A DNA stretch of 64,000 nucleotides from Streptomyces sp. 35G-GA-8 (GTDB lineage Bacteria > Actinomycetota > Actinomycetes > Streptomycetales > Streptomycetaceae). Positions 33,904 to 41,660 of this stretch are shown here, in pieces. Both the position numbers and the translations under genes were made by a program. Numbering within the stretch: position 1 is the stretch's first letter; every line of letters starts with the position of its first letter. The stretch is taken from assembly GCF_023534745.1 (NCBI RefSeq), contig NZ_JAMHJQ010000001.1:504110-568109 (forward strand). Reading direction: 5' to 3'. The notes beneath the pieces were generated by a model, which worked only from the letters and a program-made list of their open reading frames with translations, ran no database searches and was not told where the DNA came from.

Positions 33904-36414
33904 TCAGGTGCCGGTGCCGGTGCCTGTGCCGGTGCCTGTGCCGGTGCCTGTGCCGGTGAGGTGCTCGGGGCGTACCGGCGTCCTGTTCAGCTCCAGACCC
34001 GTCGCGTTCCTGATGGCCGCCAGGACCGCGGGAGTCGACGAGAGGGTCGGAGCCTCGCCGATGCCGCGCAGACCGTACGGCGCGTGTTCATCGGCCAGTT
34101 CGAGTACGTCGACGGGGATCGTCGGCGTATCGAGGATGGTGGGGATCAGATAGTCCGTGAAGGACGGGTTGCGCACCTTCGCGGTCACGGGATCGACGAT
34201 GATCTCCTCCATCACCGCCACCCCCAGACCCTGGGTGGTGCCGCCCTGGATCTGGCCCAGGACGGAGAGCGGGTTGAGCGCCTTGCCGACATCCTGGGCG
34301 ACGGCCAGCTCGACGACCTTGACCAGGCCCAGTTCGGTGTCGACCTCGACGACCGCGCGGTGCGCGGCGAACGAGTACTGGACATGGCCGTTGCCCTGTC
34401 CCGTCCGGAGATCGAAGGGCTGGGTGGGACGGTGGCGCCACTCCAGCTCCAGATCCACGACCTCGTCCGCCAGCACGTCCGCCAGATCGGCCAGGACCTC
34501 GCCGCCGTCGGTGACGACCTTGCCGCCTTCGAGCAGCAACTCGGCGGTGGCCCAGGCCGGGTGGTACGTACCGAACGTGCGCCGGCCGATCTCCAGGACC
34601 TTCTCCCGGACCTTCTCGCAGGCGTGCTTCACCGCTCCGCCCGTGACATACGTCTGACGGGACGCGGAGGTGGACCCCGCGGAACCGACCTGGGTGTCGG
34701 CCGGCTGGATGGTGACCTGCGTGACGCCCAGCTCGGTACGGGCGATCTGGGCGTGTACGGTCACCCCGCCCTGGCCGACCTCCGCCATCGCGGTGTGGAC
34801 GACCGCCACCGGCACCCCGTTGATCACTTCGAGCCGTACGCGCGCGGTGGAGTAGTCGTCGAAGCCCTCGGAGAAGCCGACGTTCTTGATGCCGACCGCA
34901 TAGCCCACACCCCGTACGACCCCTTCGCCATGGGTGGTGTTGGAGAGCCCGCCGGGCAGTGCCCGTACGTCGGCCGCCTCGCCGGCCACGAGCCACTGCT
35001 GTTCGGGCGGGAGCGGTCTTGCCTTGACGCGGCGCAGCAGTTCGGCGACGGGCGCCGGGGAGTCGACGCGCTGTCCGGTCGGCAGCAGCGTGCCCTGCTC
35101 CATGGCGTTGAGCCGGCGGAACTCCACCGGATCCATGTCCAGCGCCGCCGCCAACTTGTCCATCTGCGCCTCGTAGGCGAAGCAGGCCTGGACCGCGCCG
35201 AAGCCGCGCATCGCGCCGCAGGGCGGGTTGTTGGTGTAGAGCGCGATCGCCTCGATGTCGACGTCCTCGACGACGTACGGGCCGACGGAGAGGGAGGAGG
35301 CGTTGCCGACGACGGCGGGGGAGGCGGAGGCGTACGCGCCGCCGTCCAGCACGATCCGGCACTTCATATGGGTGATCTTGCCGTCGCGGGTCGCGCCGTG
35401 TTCGTACCAGAGCTTCGCGGGGTGCCGGTGCACATGGCCGAAGAAGGACTCGAACCGGTTGTAGACGATCTTCACCGGTTTGCCGGTGCGCAGCGCCAGC
35501 AGACAGGCGTGGATCTGCATGGAGAGGTCTTCCCGGCCGCCGAAGGCGCCGCCGACGCCGGAGAGCGTCATCCGGACCTTGTCCTCGGGCAGGCCGAGCA
35601 CGGGGGCGATCTGGCGCAGATCGGAGTGGAGCCACTGGGTGGCGACATACAGATCGACGCCGCCGTCCTCGGCGGGCACCGCGAGACCGGACTCGGGGCC
35701 GAGGAACGCCTGGTCCTGCATGCCGAAGACATAGTCGCCCGAGACGATCACATCGGCGCGCGCCGCCGCCGCGTCGGCGTCGCCGCGGACGATCGGCTGG
35801 CGGTGGACGATGTTCGGGTGCGGGACATGTCCGATGTGGTGGTCGTCGCGGTTCTCGTGGATCAGCGGGGCGCCGGGAGCGGTCGCGGACGCCTCGTCGG
35901 TGACGACCGGCAGTTCGGCGTAGTCGATGCGTATCTTGGCGGCGGCGCGACGGGCGGTCTCCGGGTGGTCGGCGGCCACCAGGGCGACCGGCTCGCCGTG
36001 GTGCCGGACCCTGCCATGGGCGAGGACGGGGGTGTCCTGGATCTCCAGACCGTAGTTCTTGACGGCCGTCGGGAGATCGTCATAGGTCAGTACGGCGTAG
36101 ACACCGGGGGTCGCGAGCGCCTCGGCGGTGTCGATCGACCTGATCTCGGCGTGCGCCACGGTGGAGCGCAATGTGTGTCCCCACAACATGTCTTCGTGCC
36201 ACATGTCGGAGGAGTACGCGAATTCGCCGGTGACCTTGAGTATGCCGTCGGGACGGAGCGTCGACTCGCCTATGCCGCCCCTGGTCCCCGTGCCCTGGCT
36301 GAGGGTGGTGGGAGCCCCGATGGGAGCCCCGGCGCCGGAGGAGGCGCCGCGGCCGGGCAGGGGTCCGCGGCCGAGGGAAGCTCCGCGGCCGGAGGGTGTG
36401 TCGGTCGTGGCCAT
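33904..36414 (-). CDS. Xanthine dehydrogenase molybdopterin-binding subunit
   Basis: The 836-residue large subunit hydroxylates hypoxanthine/xanthine. Mo-cofactor and substrate motifs include QDQAFLGPESGLAVP, TLSGVGGAFGGREDLS, PPCGAMRGFGAVQ and IQGGTTQGLGVAVMEE, and the catalytic Glu appears in APYGLRGIGEAPTLS. The first 45 residues are a Gly/Arg/Pro-rich extension. The last 14 or so are a Thr-Gly repeat encoded by a hexanucleotide array (33907-33960). The ATG at 36414 lies just after the stop of the iron-sulfur subunit. It completes the three-subunit enzyme with the next two genes. Confidence 0.94.
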   Translation of the reverse strand: MATTDTPSGRGASLGRGPLPGRGASSGAGAPIGAPTTLSQGTGTRGGIGESTLRPDGILKVTGEFAYSSDMWHEDMLWGHTLRSTVAHAEIRSIDTAEALATPGVYAVLTYDDLPTAVKNYGLEIQDTPVLAHGRVRHHGEPVALVAADHPETARRAAAKIRIDYAELPVVTDEASATAPGAPLIHENRDDHHIGHVPHPNIVHRQPIVRGDADAAAARADVIVSGDYVFGMQDQAFLGPESGLAVPAEDGGVDLYVATQWLHSDLRQIAPVLGLPEDKVRMTLSGVGGAFGGREDLSMQIHACLLALRTGKPVKIVYNRFESFFGHVHRHPAKLWYEHGATRDGKITHMKCRIVLDGGAYASASPAVVGNASSLSVGPYVVEDVDIEAIALYTNNPPCGAMRGFGAVQACFAYEAQMDKLAAALDMDPVEFRRLNAMEQGTLLPTGQRVDSPAPVAELLRRVKARPLPPEQQWLVAGEAADVRALPGGLSNTTHGEGVVRGVGYAVGIKNVGFSEGFDDYSTARVRLEVINGVPVAVVHTAMAEVGQGGVTVHAQIARTELGVTQVTIQPADTQVGSAGSTSASRQTYVTGGAVKHACEKVREKVLEIGRRTFGTYHPAWATAELLLEGGKVVTDGGEVLADLADVLADEVVDLELEWRHRPTQPFDLRTGQGNGHVQYSFAAHRAVVEVDTELGLVKVVELAVAQDVGKALNPLSVLGQIQGGTTQGLGVAVMEEIIVDPVTAKVRNPSFTDYLIPTILDTPTIPVDVLELADEHAPYGLRGIGEAPTLSSTPAVLAAIRNATGLELNRTPVRPEHLTGTGTGTGTGTGTGTGT
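33907..33960. repeat. Hexanucleotide microsatellite at the xdh large-subunit 3' end
   Basis: About nine units of GGTGCC/TGTGCC run without interruption and encode an alternating Thr-Gly tail on the minus strand. Unit gain or loss would keep the frame and only change tail length. Confidence 0.85.
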
Positions 36415-36416
36415 GC

Positions 36417-36911
36417 TCAGACCGCCTCTCCCTGACGGGCGGCCGCGAGGCGGACCGCGTCGAGTATCTTCTCGTAGCCGGTGCAGCGGCAGAGGTTGCC
36501 CGACAGCGCCTCCCGGATGTCCGCGTCGCTCGGGGAGGGGTTGCGCTCCAGCATCTCGTCGGCCGCGACCAGCAGGCCCGGCGTGCAGAAGCCGCACTGT
36601 ATGGCGCCCGCGTCGATGAACGCCTGCTGGATCGGGGAGAGTTCGCCCGACTCGCCGCCGTGCCCGGTGTACTCCGCGAGCCCCTCGACGGTGATGACCT
36701 CGCGGCCTTCGGCCTGGCCGGCCGCCACCAGGCAGGAACAGACCGGGACGCCATCGAGCCGTACCGTACAGGAGCCGCATTCACCCTGCTCACAGGCGTT
36801 CTTGGAGCCCGGAAGGCCCATGCGCTCGCGCAGTACGTAGAGCAGGCTCTCGCCCTCCCAGACGTCGTCGACTTCCTGCGCGCGGCCGTTGACCGTGACA
36901 TTGACACGCAT
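36417..36911 (-). CDS. Xanthine dehydrogenase [2Fe-2S] subunit
   Basis: The 164-residue subunit passes electrons from molybdenum to FAD. The plant-type ferredoxin cluster is CEQGECGSCTVRLDGVPVCSC, and the second helical cluster is CGFCTPG...CRCTGY. Both are complete. The ATG at 36911 lies 3 bp after the FAD subunit's stop codon, a tightly packed operon order FAD, iron-sulfur, molybdenum. Confidence 0.96.
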   Translation of the reverse strand: MRVNVTVNGRAQEVDDVWEGESLLYVLRERMGLPGSKNACEQGECGSCTVRLDGVPVCSCLVAAGQAEGREVITVEGLAEYTGHGGESGELSPIQQAFIDAGAIQCGFCTPGLLVAADEMLERNPSPSDADIREALSGNLCRCTGYEKILDAVRLAAARQGEAV

Positions 36912-36913
36912 GG

Positions 36914-37816
36914 TCAGGCAGCTCCTTCGAGGGTCCGGCCGGTGCCGCCACCGTCCGCGCGGTACTGCTCCCAGGTCCAGCCGAGCTGGCGGCGGGCCAG
37001 GATGCCGACCGCGTGACGGCGGTACTTCGCGGTACCGCGCACATCGTCGATGGGGTTGCAGGCGCCCGCGACGAGATCCGCGAACCGCTTGGCGACGGAC
37101 GGTGTGATGATCTTTCCGTTGTCCCAGAAGCCGCCCTCGTCGAGCGCCGCGTTCAGAAACGTTTCCGCGTCCCGCGCCCGGATGGGGGTGGGCGCCGCCG
37201 AGCCGATGCCGGTCCGTACGGTCCGGGTCTCGGGATGCAGGGCAAGCCCGAACGCGCAGACCGCGATGACCATCGCGTTGCGGGTGCCGACCTTGGAGTA
37301 CTGCTGCGGCCCGGCCGCCTTCTTGATGTGCACCCACTTGATCAGCTCGTCGGGTTCGAGGGCGTTGCGCTTCACGCCGGTGTAGAACGCGTCGATCGGG
37401 ATACGGCGTGAGCCGCGTACCGACTCGACCTCGACCTCGGCGCCCGCGGCGAGCAGCGCCGGATGCGCGTCACCGGCCGGGGAGGCGGTGCCGAGGTTGC
37501 CCCCGACACCCCCGCGGTTGCGTATCTGCGGCGAGGCGACGGTGTGCGAGGCGAGCGCGAGGCCCGGCAGCTCCGTCCGCAGGTGTTCCATGATGTGGGT
37601 GTACGGGACGGAGGCGCCCAGCTGGACGTTCTCCTCGCCGACCACCCAGTCGCGCAGCTCGTCGATCCGGTTGAGATCGAGCAGATACTCCGGCCGCCGG
37701 TGATCGAAGTTGATCTCGACCATGACGTCCGTACCACCCGCGATGGGTACGGCCTTGGGGTGCTCGGCCTTGGCGGCGAGCGCCTCCTCCCAGCCGGCGG
37801 GGCGAAGGAAGTCCAT
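36914..37816 (-). CDS. Xanthine dehydrogenase FAD-binding subunit
   Basis: The 300-residue subunit holds FAD in the CO-dehydrogenase-type fold. PIAGGTDVMVEINF is the first pyrophosphate loop, and GVGGNLGTASPAGDAHPALL is the second, typical of the XdhB/CoxM family. It is the promoter-proximal gene of the xdh operon. Its leader on the minus strand is an array of 9-bp repeats (37843-37897). The divergent PucR gene is the likely regulator. Confidence 0.95.
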   Translation of the reverse strand: MDFLRPAGWEEALAAKAEHPKAVPIAGGTDVMVEINFDHRRPEYLLDLNRIDELRDWVVGEENVQLGASVPYTHIMEHLRTELPGLALASHTVASPQIRNRGGVGGNLGTASPAGDAHPALLAAGAEVEVESVRGSRRIPIDAFYTGVKRNALEPDELIKWVHIKKAAGPQQYSKVGTRNAMVIAVCAFGLALHPETRTVRTGIGSAAPTPIRARDAETFLNAALDEGGFWDNGKIITPSVAKRFADLVAGACNPIDDVRGTAKYRRHAVGILARRQLGWTWEQYRADGGGTGRTLEGAA

Positions 37817-37842
37817 ATGCGGCTCTCTTCTTGATCGTCTCG

Positions 37843-37897
37843 GTGATCGCTGTGATCGTGGTGATCGCTGTGATCGCTGTGATCGCTGGTGATCGCT
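37843..37897. repeat. Six-copy 9-bp tandem array in the xdh/pucR intergenic region
   Basis: GTGATCGCT occurs at 37843, 37861, 37870, 37879 and 37889, with a variant GTGATCGTG at 37852. All are in phase at 9 bp except one extra G before the last copy. The array lies 27-81 bp before the xdh FAD-subunit start. Confidence 0.9.
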
Positions 37898-37974
37898 GGG
37901 CTCCGGGGACGGCCGGTCTCACAAGTACACAAGCAGCGCTTCCGCCTGGTGCAGTCACCGAAACCATGAAGGAA

Positions 37975-38021
37975 TTGGCTGGTCGCCTTCCGAGTCTTGT
38001 AGATTCGAACGAAAGGCGAAT
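37975..38021 (+). promoter_or_regulatory. Candidate pucR promoter and operator
   Basis: TTGGCT (37975-37980) and TAGATT (38000-38005) are spaced 19 bp apart, an acceptable sigma-70-like promoter. An inverted repeat ATTCG...CGAAT (38003-38021) overlaps its -10 end and could be an autoregulatory site. Confidence 0.4.
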
Positions 38022-38095
38022 GCCCGGTAACCAAAAGGTCTTCGTACCGAAACGCACGGTGCGAAGGGACGAGATCAGAGATCGGCGGCGACGAG

Positions 38096-39958
38096 ATGCG
38101 GCTGCGCGCACTGCTGGAAACCGACGCGCTGGGCCTGCGACTGCTCGGCGGCGAGGAGGAGCTGGACCGGACGGTCCGCGGGGTGATGACCACCGACCTG
38201 CGGGACCCGAGCCGCTATCTGTCGGGCGGAGAGCTGGTCCTCACCGGCCTCGCCTGGCGGCACTCCGCCGAGGACTCGGAACCGTTCGTACGCATCCTGG
38301 CGAGCGCCGGGGTCGCCGGGCTCGCCGCGGGCGAGGCGGAGTTGGGCGCTGTCCCGAAGGATCTGGTCACGGCGTGTGAGCAGCACCGGCTGCCGCTCTT
38401 CGCGGTGAACGAGGACGTGGCGTTCGCGACGATCACGGAGTATGTGGTGCGCCAGGTGTCCGGCGAGCGCGCCGGGGATCTGGCGGCGGTGGTCGACCGG
38501 CACCGCAGGCTGATGACCTCGGGCCCGGCGGGCGGCGGTCCCGAGGTGGTCCTCGACCTCCTCGGCTCCGACCTCGATCTGCGGGCCTGGGTGCTCTCCC
38601 CCACCGGGCGGCTGATCGCGGGCGCCGGTGCCCCGCTGCCACCGGCGAGGGCCGTCGTACTGGCCGGCGAGCACCTTGCCGCGACCCGCGCGGGCCGCCA
38701 CAGCCCCTTTCGAACGACCGTCGACGGAACGGCATACTCCCTCTTCCCCGTACGCAACGCGGGGCGTGGAACCACCCCCACCGCCTTCCGGGATGTGCGC
38801 GAGACCGTGCTCTCCGACTGGCTGCTCGCGGTCGAGGCGGACGCGGGAGACTGGCCCGCGGCCCGGCTCGACCTGCTCCAGGGCGTGACGCAGCTGATCG
38901 CGGTGGAACGCGACCGGCGCGACGCGGCCCGTACGGTACGACGCCGACTGGCCCAGGAGGTCCTGGAGCTGGTGCAGACGGGCGCCGCCCCGGCCGAGAT
39001 CGCCGCCCGGCTGCGCGTGGCCGCTCCGGTGCTGCTGCCGGGGCTGGGCACGGCGCCGCACTGGCAGGTCGTGGTGGCCCGGGTGGAGTGGGCACAGAAC
39101 GGTACGGGCGCCGCCGGGAACGGCACGGAGGGCGCGGGCGGTACGGGTGGTACGGCAGGTACGGGTGGTACGGGTGGTACGGCCGGCGCGGGCGCGGCGC
39201 TGATCGAGGGCGGTCCGGTGGCCCAGTCGCTGCTGGAGGAGATCCTTGTCGACCCCGCGTGGACGGGGGCGGGCACCGGAGCCGGGGCGGGAGCGGACGC
39301 CTCCGACCGGATCGCGGTAGCCCATACGGGTGATGAGGCGATCGCGCTGGTGCCGCTGCCGGCGGTGTCCCTGGATCCCTCGGCCGTCCCGGAAGCGGGC
39401 GGGGAGGCGCCGGGCGCCGGTTCCGGGGCGGAGAAGCCCCTGGACACCCCCGCGGCGGACCCCGGCATCCACGCGGACGCGCTGCTGGCCGCCGTTCGGA
39501 ACCCGCTGTCCGCGGGGCTCGCGGACGACGGCCGGCTGACGCTGGGCGTGAGCGCGGCGGTGCACTCGGCGGAGGGGCTGCGCGGCGCGCTGGAGGAGGC
39601 CCGCCACGCCCGTCGCGTGGCGGCGGCCAGACCGGGCCGGGTCTGCGCGGCGGGCCACCATGAACTGGCCTCGCACGTACTGCTGTTGCCGTTCGTCCCG
39701 GACGACGTACGGCGTGCCTTCACCGCGCGCCTGCTCGACCCGCTGCGCGACTACGACCGGCGCCATCGCGCGGAGCTGATCCCCACGCTGGAGGCGTTCC
39801 TCGACTGCGACGGCTCCTGGACCCGGTGTGCGGCCCGGCTGCATCTGCATGTCAACACGCTGCGTTATCGGGTGGGCAGGATCGAACAGCTGACGGGCCG
39901 TGACCTGGCACGCCTGGAGGACAAGCTGGACTTCTTCCTGGCGCTTCGGATGAGCTGA
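38096..39958 (+). CDS. PucR family transcriptional regulator of purine catabolism
   Basis: This 620-residue regulator has an N-terminal PucR ligand domain (about residues 1-125, MRLRALLETDALGLRLLGG...DLRDPSRYLSGGELVLTGLAWR), a middle GGDEF-like/CdaR region, and a C-terminal helix-turn-helix (LIPTLEAFLDCDGSWTRCAARLHLHVNTLRYRVGRIEQLTG). Two low-complexity Gly/Thr/Ala stretches (about 345-365 and 392-402) are inserted in the middle. Orientation and family both point to control of the divergent xdh operon. A 22-bp duplication at the 3' end repeats its last codons and stop in the trailer. Confidence 0.9.
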   Translation: MRLRALLETDALGLRLLGGEEELDRTVRGVMTTDLRDPSRYLSGGELVLTGLAWRHSAEDSEPFVRILASAGVAGLAAGEAELGAVPKDLVTACEQHRLPLFAVNEDVAFATITEYVVRQVSGERAGDLAAVVDRHRRLMTSGPAGGGPEVVLDLLGSDLDLRAWVLSPTGRLIAGAGAPLPPARAVVLAGEHLAATRAGRHSPFRTTVDGTAYSLFPVRNAGRGTTPTAFRDVRETVLSDWLLAVEADAGDWPAARLDLLQGVTQLIAVERDRRDAARTVRRRLAQEVLELVQTGAAPAEIAARLRVAAPVLLPGLGTAPHWQVVVARVEWAQNGTGAAGNGTEGAGGTGGTAGTGGTGGTAGAGAALIEGGPVAQSLLEEILVDPAWTGAGTGAGAGADASDRIAVAHTGDEAIALVPLPAVSLDPSAVPEAGGEAPGAGSGAEKPLDTPAADPGIHADALLAAVRNPLSAGLADDGRLTLGVSAAVHSAEGLRGALEEARHARRVAAARPGRVCAAGHHELASHVLLLPFVPDDVRRAFTARLLDPLRDYDRRHRAELIPTLEAFLDCDGSWTRCAARLHLHVNTLRYRVGRIEQLTGRDLARLEDKLDFFLALRMS

Positions 39959-39984
39959 GACAGGCGCTTCGGATGAGCTGAGAC
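39940..39984. repeat. 22-bp direct repeat spanning the pucR stop codon
   Basis: GGCGCTTCGGATGAGCTGAGAC-type copies occupy 39940-39961 and 39963-39984. Each includes the TGA, so the duplicate lies in the untranslated trailer. Confidence 0.85.
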
Positions 39985-40333
39985 CGCGCTCCTGTCATCG
40001 CCTTGTCATCAAGACGTCACCGGGTGCCAGGGAGACGGAGGTTGACCGCCATCACCCGGAACGGTCAGCGGAAGATCCGCTCGCGCCGCGAGGTCGGGCT
40101 CCGGGGCCCCACCGTGCCTCGCTCCATATGAGTCGCCCCAGGTGAGAGCCCTCCCGGCGATCCCGCCCGCCCCGGTCGGCACCCCGGGACACCCCCGTCG
40201 CCCGCGCCTCACCACCACCGCCGATGACCAAGCGATTGTGAAATTTTTCACCTGCCCTATTGGCCCGGCGTGCCGATCCATGCTGAGATGCGTCCACACT
40301 CAACAGCACAATGGCGCGCTCGGGGAGGGCAAT
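39959..40333. other. Gene-free interval before the TPR-like gene
   Basis: About 375 bp hold the second copy of the pucR 3' repeat and, at 40237-40252, a Rex-like palindrome in a locally AT-rich stretch. No coding sequence is convincing. Confidence 0.6.
40237..40252. promoter_or_regulatory. Rex-like operator candidate
   Basis: TGTGAA-ATTT-TTCACC matches the streptomycete redox-regulator pattern TGTGAA-N4-TTCACA at 11 of 12 fixed positions. It lies 82 bp before the start of the TPR-like gene. Confidence 0.4.
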
Positions 40334-41122
40334 GTGGCGCATACCGCCATGTCTGGTTCCGGAACCACCGCTGGTGACGACCCTCTCCAGACCGCGGTAT
40401 GGCGGCTGCGCTCGCGCGGCTGTTGGACCGACGCAGCGGCCCTGCTCGCACCGCACAGCTCCGTCCCCGCCCGGACACTCCAGCGGGCCGCGCTGCTCGT
40501 GGAGCGCTGTCTGTTCACGGGCGGTGGCTGGCCGGAGGCCGAGGACGCGCTCCGCGCGGCGGAGGCCACGGCACGCGAGGACGACGAACGGGGCGCCGCC
40601 GCGTGCGAACGCGGTCATCTCGCCTACGCCTCGACCGTCCTCGGTGTACGCGACCGCGCGGACGAGGCGCGGTCGGCGCTGGGGCGGGCGGCGGCGCTGC
40701 TGGATCCGACGGCTCCCGGGCGCGCCCTGCTCGACTTCCGGCGCGGTCTGGTCGCCGAACACCTCTCGGACTCCCCGCAGTCGGCCCGCGCCGCCTACCG
40801 CCGCGCCCATGCCGCGGCCACCGCGCACGGCGAGACGCTTCTGCTCTCCTTCACCTGGCGCCATCTGGCCGGGCTGGCCCTGCGCGAGGGGGAGTTGGCG
40901 GAGGCACGGCACGGCTTCGGCGAGTCCCTGCGTATCCGGGAGGAGTTGGGCTACCTGGTGGGCACGGCCCCGGCCCTCGCGGCCCTGGCCGACGCGGAAC
41001 CGGAACCGGAGGCGACCCGTCTTCGCGCGGAGGCCGGCCGTCTGTTCAGACTGCTCGGCGGAGTCCCCACCTGGCTCGCGGACCAGCTCGCTCCTCCGGC
41101 GTCGGCGGCCCCCGCGGTCTGA
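40334..41122 (+). CDS. TPR-like helical repeat protein
   Basis: The 262-residue Ala- and Arg-rich protein consists of repeated helix pairs of about 34-40 residues, for example GWPEAEDALRAAEATAREDDERGAAACERGHLAYAST and SARAAYRRAHAAATAHGETLLLSFTWRHLAGLAL. This is the look of tetratricopeptide repeats, which bind peptides or proteins. No enzyme motif is visible. The GTG at 40334 follows GGGGAGGG; ATG 40349 is an alternative. It lacks a signal peptide. The function is unknown. Confidence 0.75.
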   Translation: MAHTAMSGSGTTAGDDPLQTAVWRLRSRGCWTDAAALLAPHSSVPARTLQRAALLVERCLFTGGGWPEAEDALRAAEATAREDDERGAAACERGHLAYASTVLGVRDRADEARSALGRAAALLDPTAPGRALLDFRRGLVAEHLSDSPQSARAAYRRAHAAATAHGETLLLSFTWRHLAGLALREGELAEARHGFGESLRIREELGYLVGTAPALAALADAEPEPEATRLRAEAGRLFRLLGGVPTWLADQLAPPASAAPAV

Positions 41123-41138
41123 GCGGTGAGAACGTGTG

Positions 41139-41172
41139 GTGGGGCGGCCGATCGTACCCTCGGCCGCCCCAC
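41139..41172 (+). terminator. Terminator hairpin after the TPR-like gene
   Basis: A perfect 13-bp stem (41139-41151 with 41160-41172) around an 8-nt loop lies 17 bp after the stop. Confidence 0.8.
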
Positions 41173-41340
41173 GGACGAGTGACAGAGAAACGTTTCCGCA
41201 GCGGCCGTTCGAGTGAGGCGACGCATACGCGCGTAACGAGGTGGCCAGACTGCCCCCGCTCCACCGCTCAGCGCCTCCCTCCCCCTCCCTCCCCTCCTCT
41301 CTCCCTGTCTCTCCCCTCACTCCCACCGAAAGAGGTTCCC

Positions 41341-41643
41341 GTGAAGAGTCTCGGAAGGACGCTGGTCACCGCCGGTGCCGCCGCCGTTCTCTGCATCGGC
41401 TTCCCGCTCAGCGCCCAAGCGGCCGAGGGGCTTTTCTTCTACACGTCGGAGTACGGCCCGATCGTCCTCGAAAACCCCGCGGACGGCCTGTGCTACAGCG
41501 TCGGAAGCGCGCGGGACCCGCAGAACTCCACCGACCGTGTCGCGATCGTCTACAGCGAGAAGCGGTGCGCGGGCCATGCCACCCGGATCAAACCCGGTGG
41601 AGAGGACTTCCTCGCCTTCGCCTCGGTGCAGTTCAGCCGCTGA
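41341..41643 (+). CDS. Small secreted protein, crystallin/I36-inhibitor-like
   Basis: The 100-residue precursor has a classical signal peptide (VKSLGRTLVTAGAAAVLCIGFPLSAQA). The mature part of about 73 residues contains two cysteines (DGLCYSV and EKRCAGH) and alternating beta strands. The pattern FFYTSEYG...CYSV...NSTDRVAIVYSEKRCAGHATRI resembles the half-crystallin fold of peptidase-inhibitor family I36 and similar small Streptomyces exoproteins, but the match is by eye. The GTG at 41341 follows AAAGAGG. It is convergent with the ABC exporter. Confidence 0.75.
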   Translation: MKSLGRTLVTAGAAAVLCIGFPLSAQAAEGLFFYTSEYGPIVLENPADGLCYSVGSARDPQNSTDRVAIVYSEKRCAGHATRIKPGGEDFLAFASVQFSR

Positions 41644-41660
41644 CCGCCGGGGTACGCGCG

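Noticed and set aside
33733-36435. 900-residue plus-strand open frame
   Set aside because: It lies opposite the xanthine dehydrogenase large subunit, whose motifs are unambiguous. The composition is that of a shadow frame.
37843-37897. 9-bp array as a CRISPR
   Set aside because: The units are contiguous without spacers and far too short.
40009-40299. 96-residue minus-strand frame upstream of the TPR-like gene
   Set aside because: No ribosome site, no family motif and overlap with the Rex-like operator. Probably chance.
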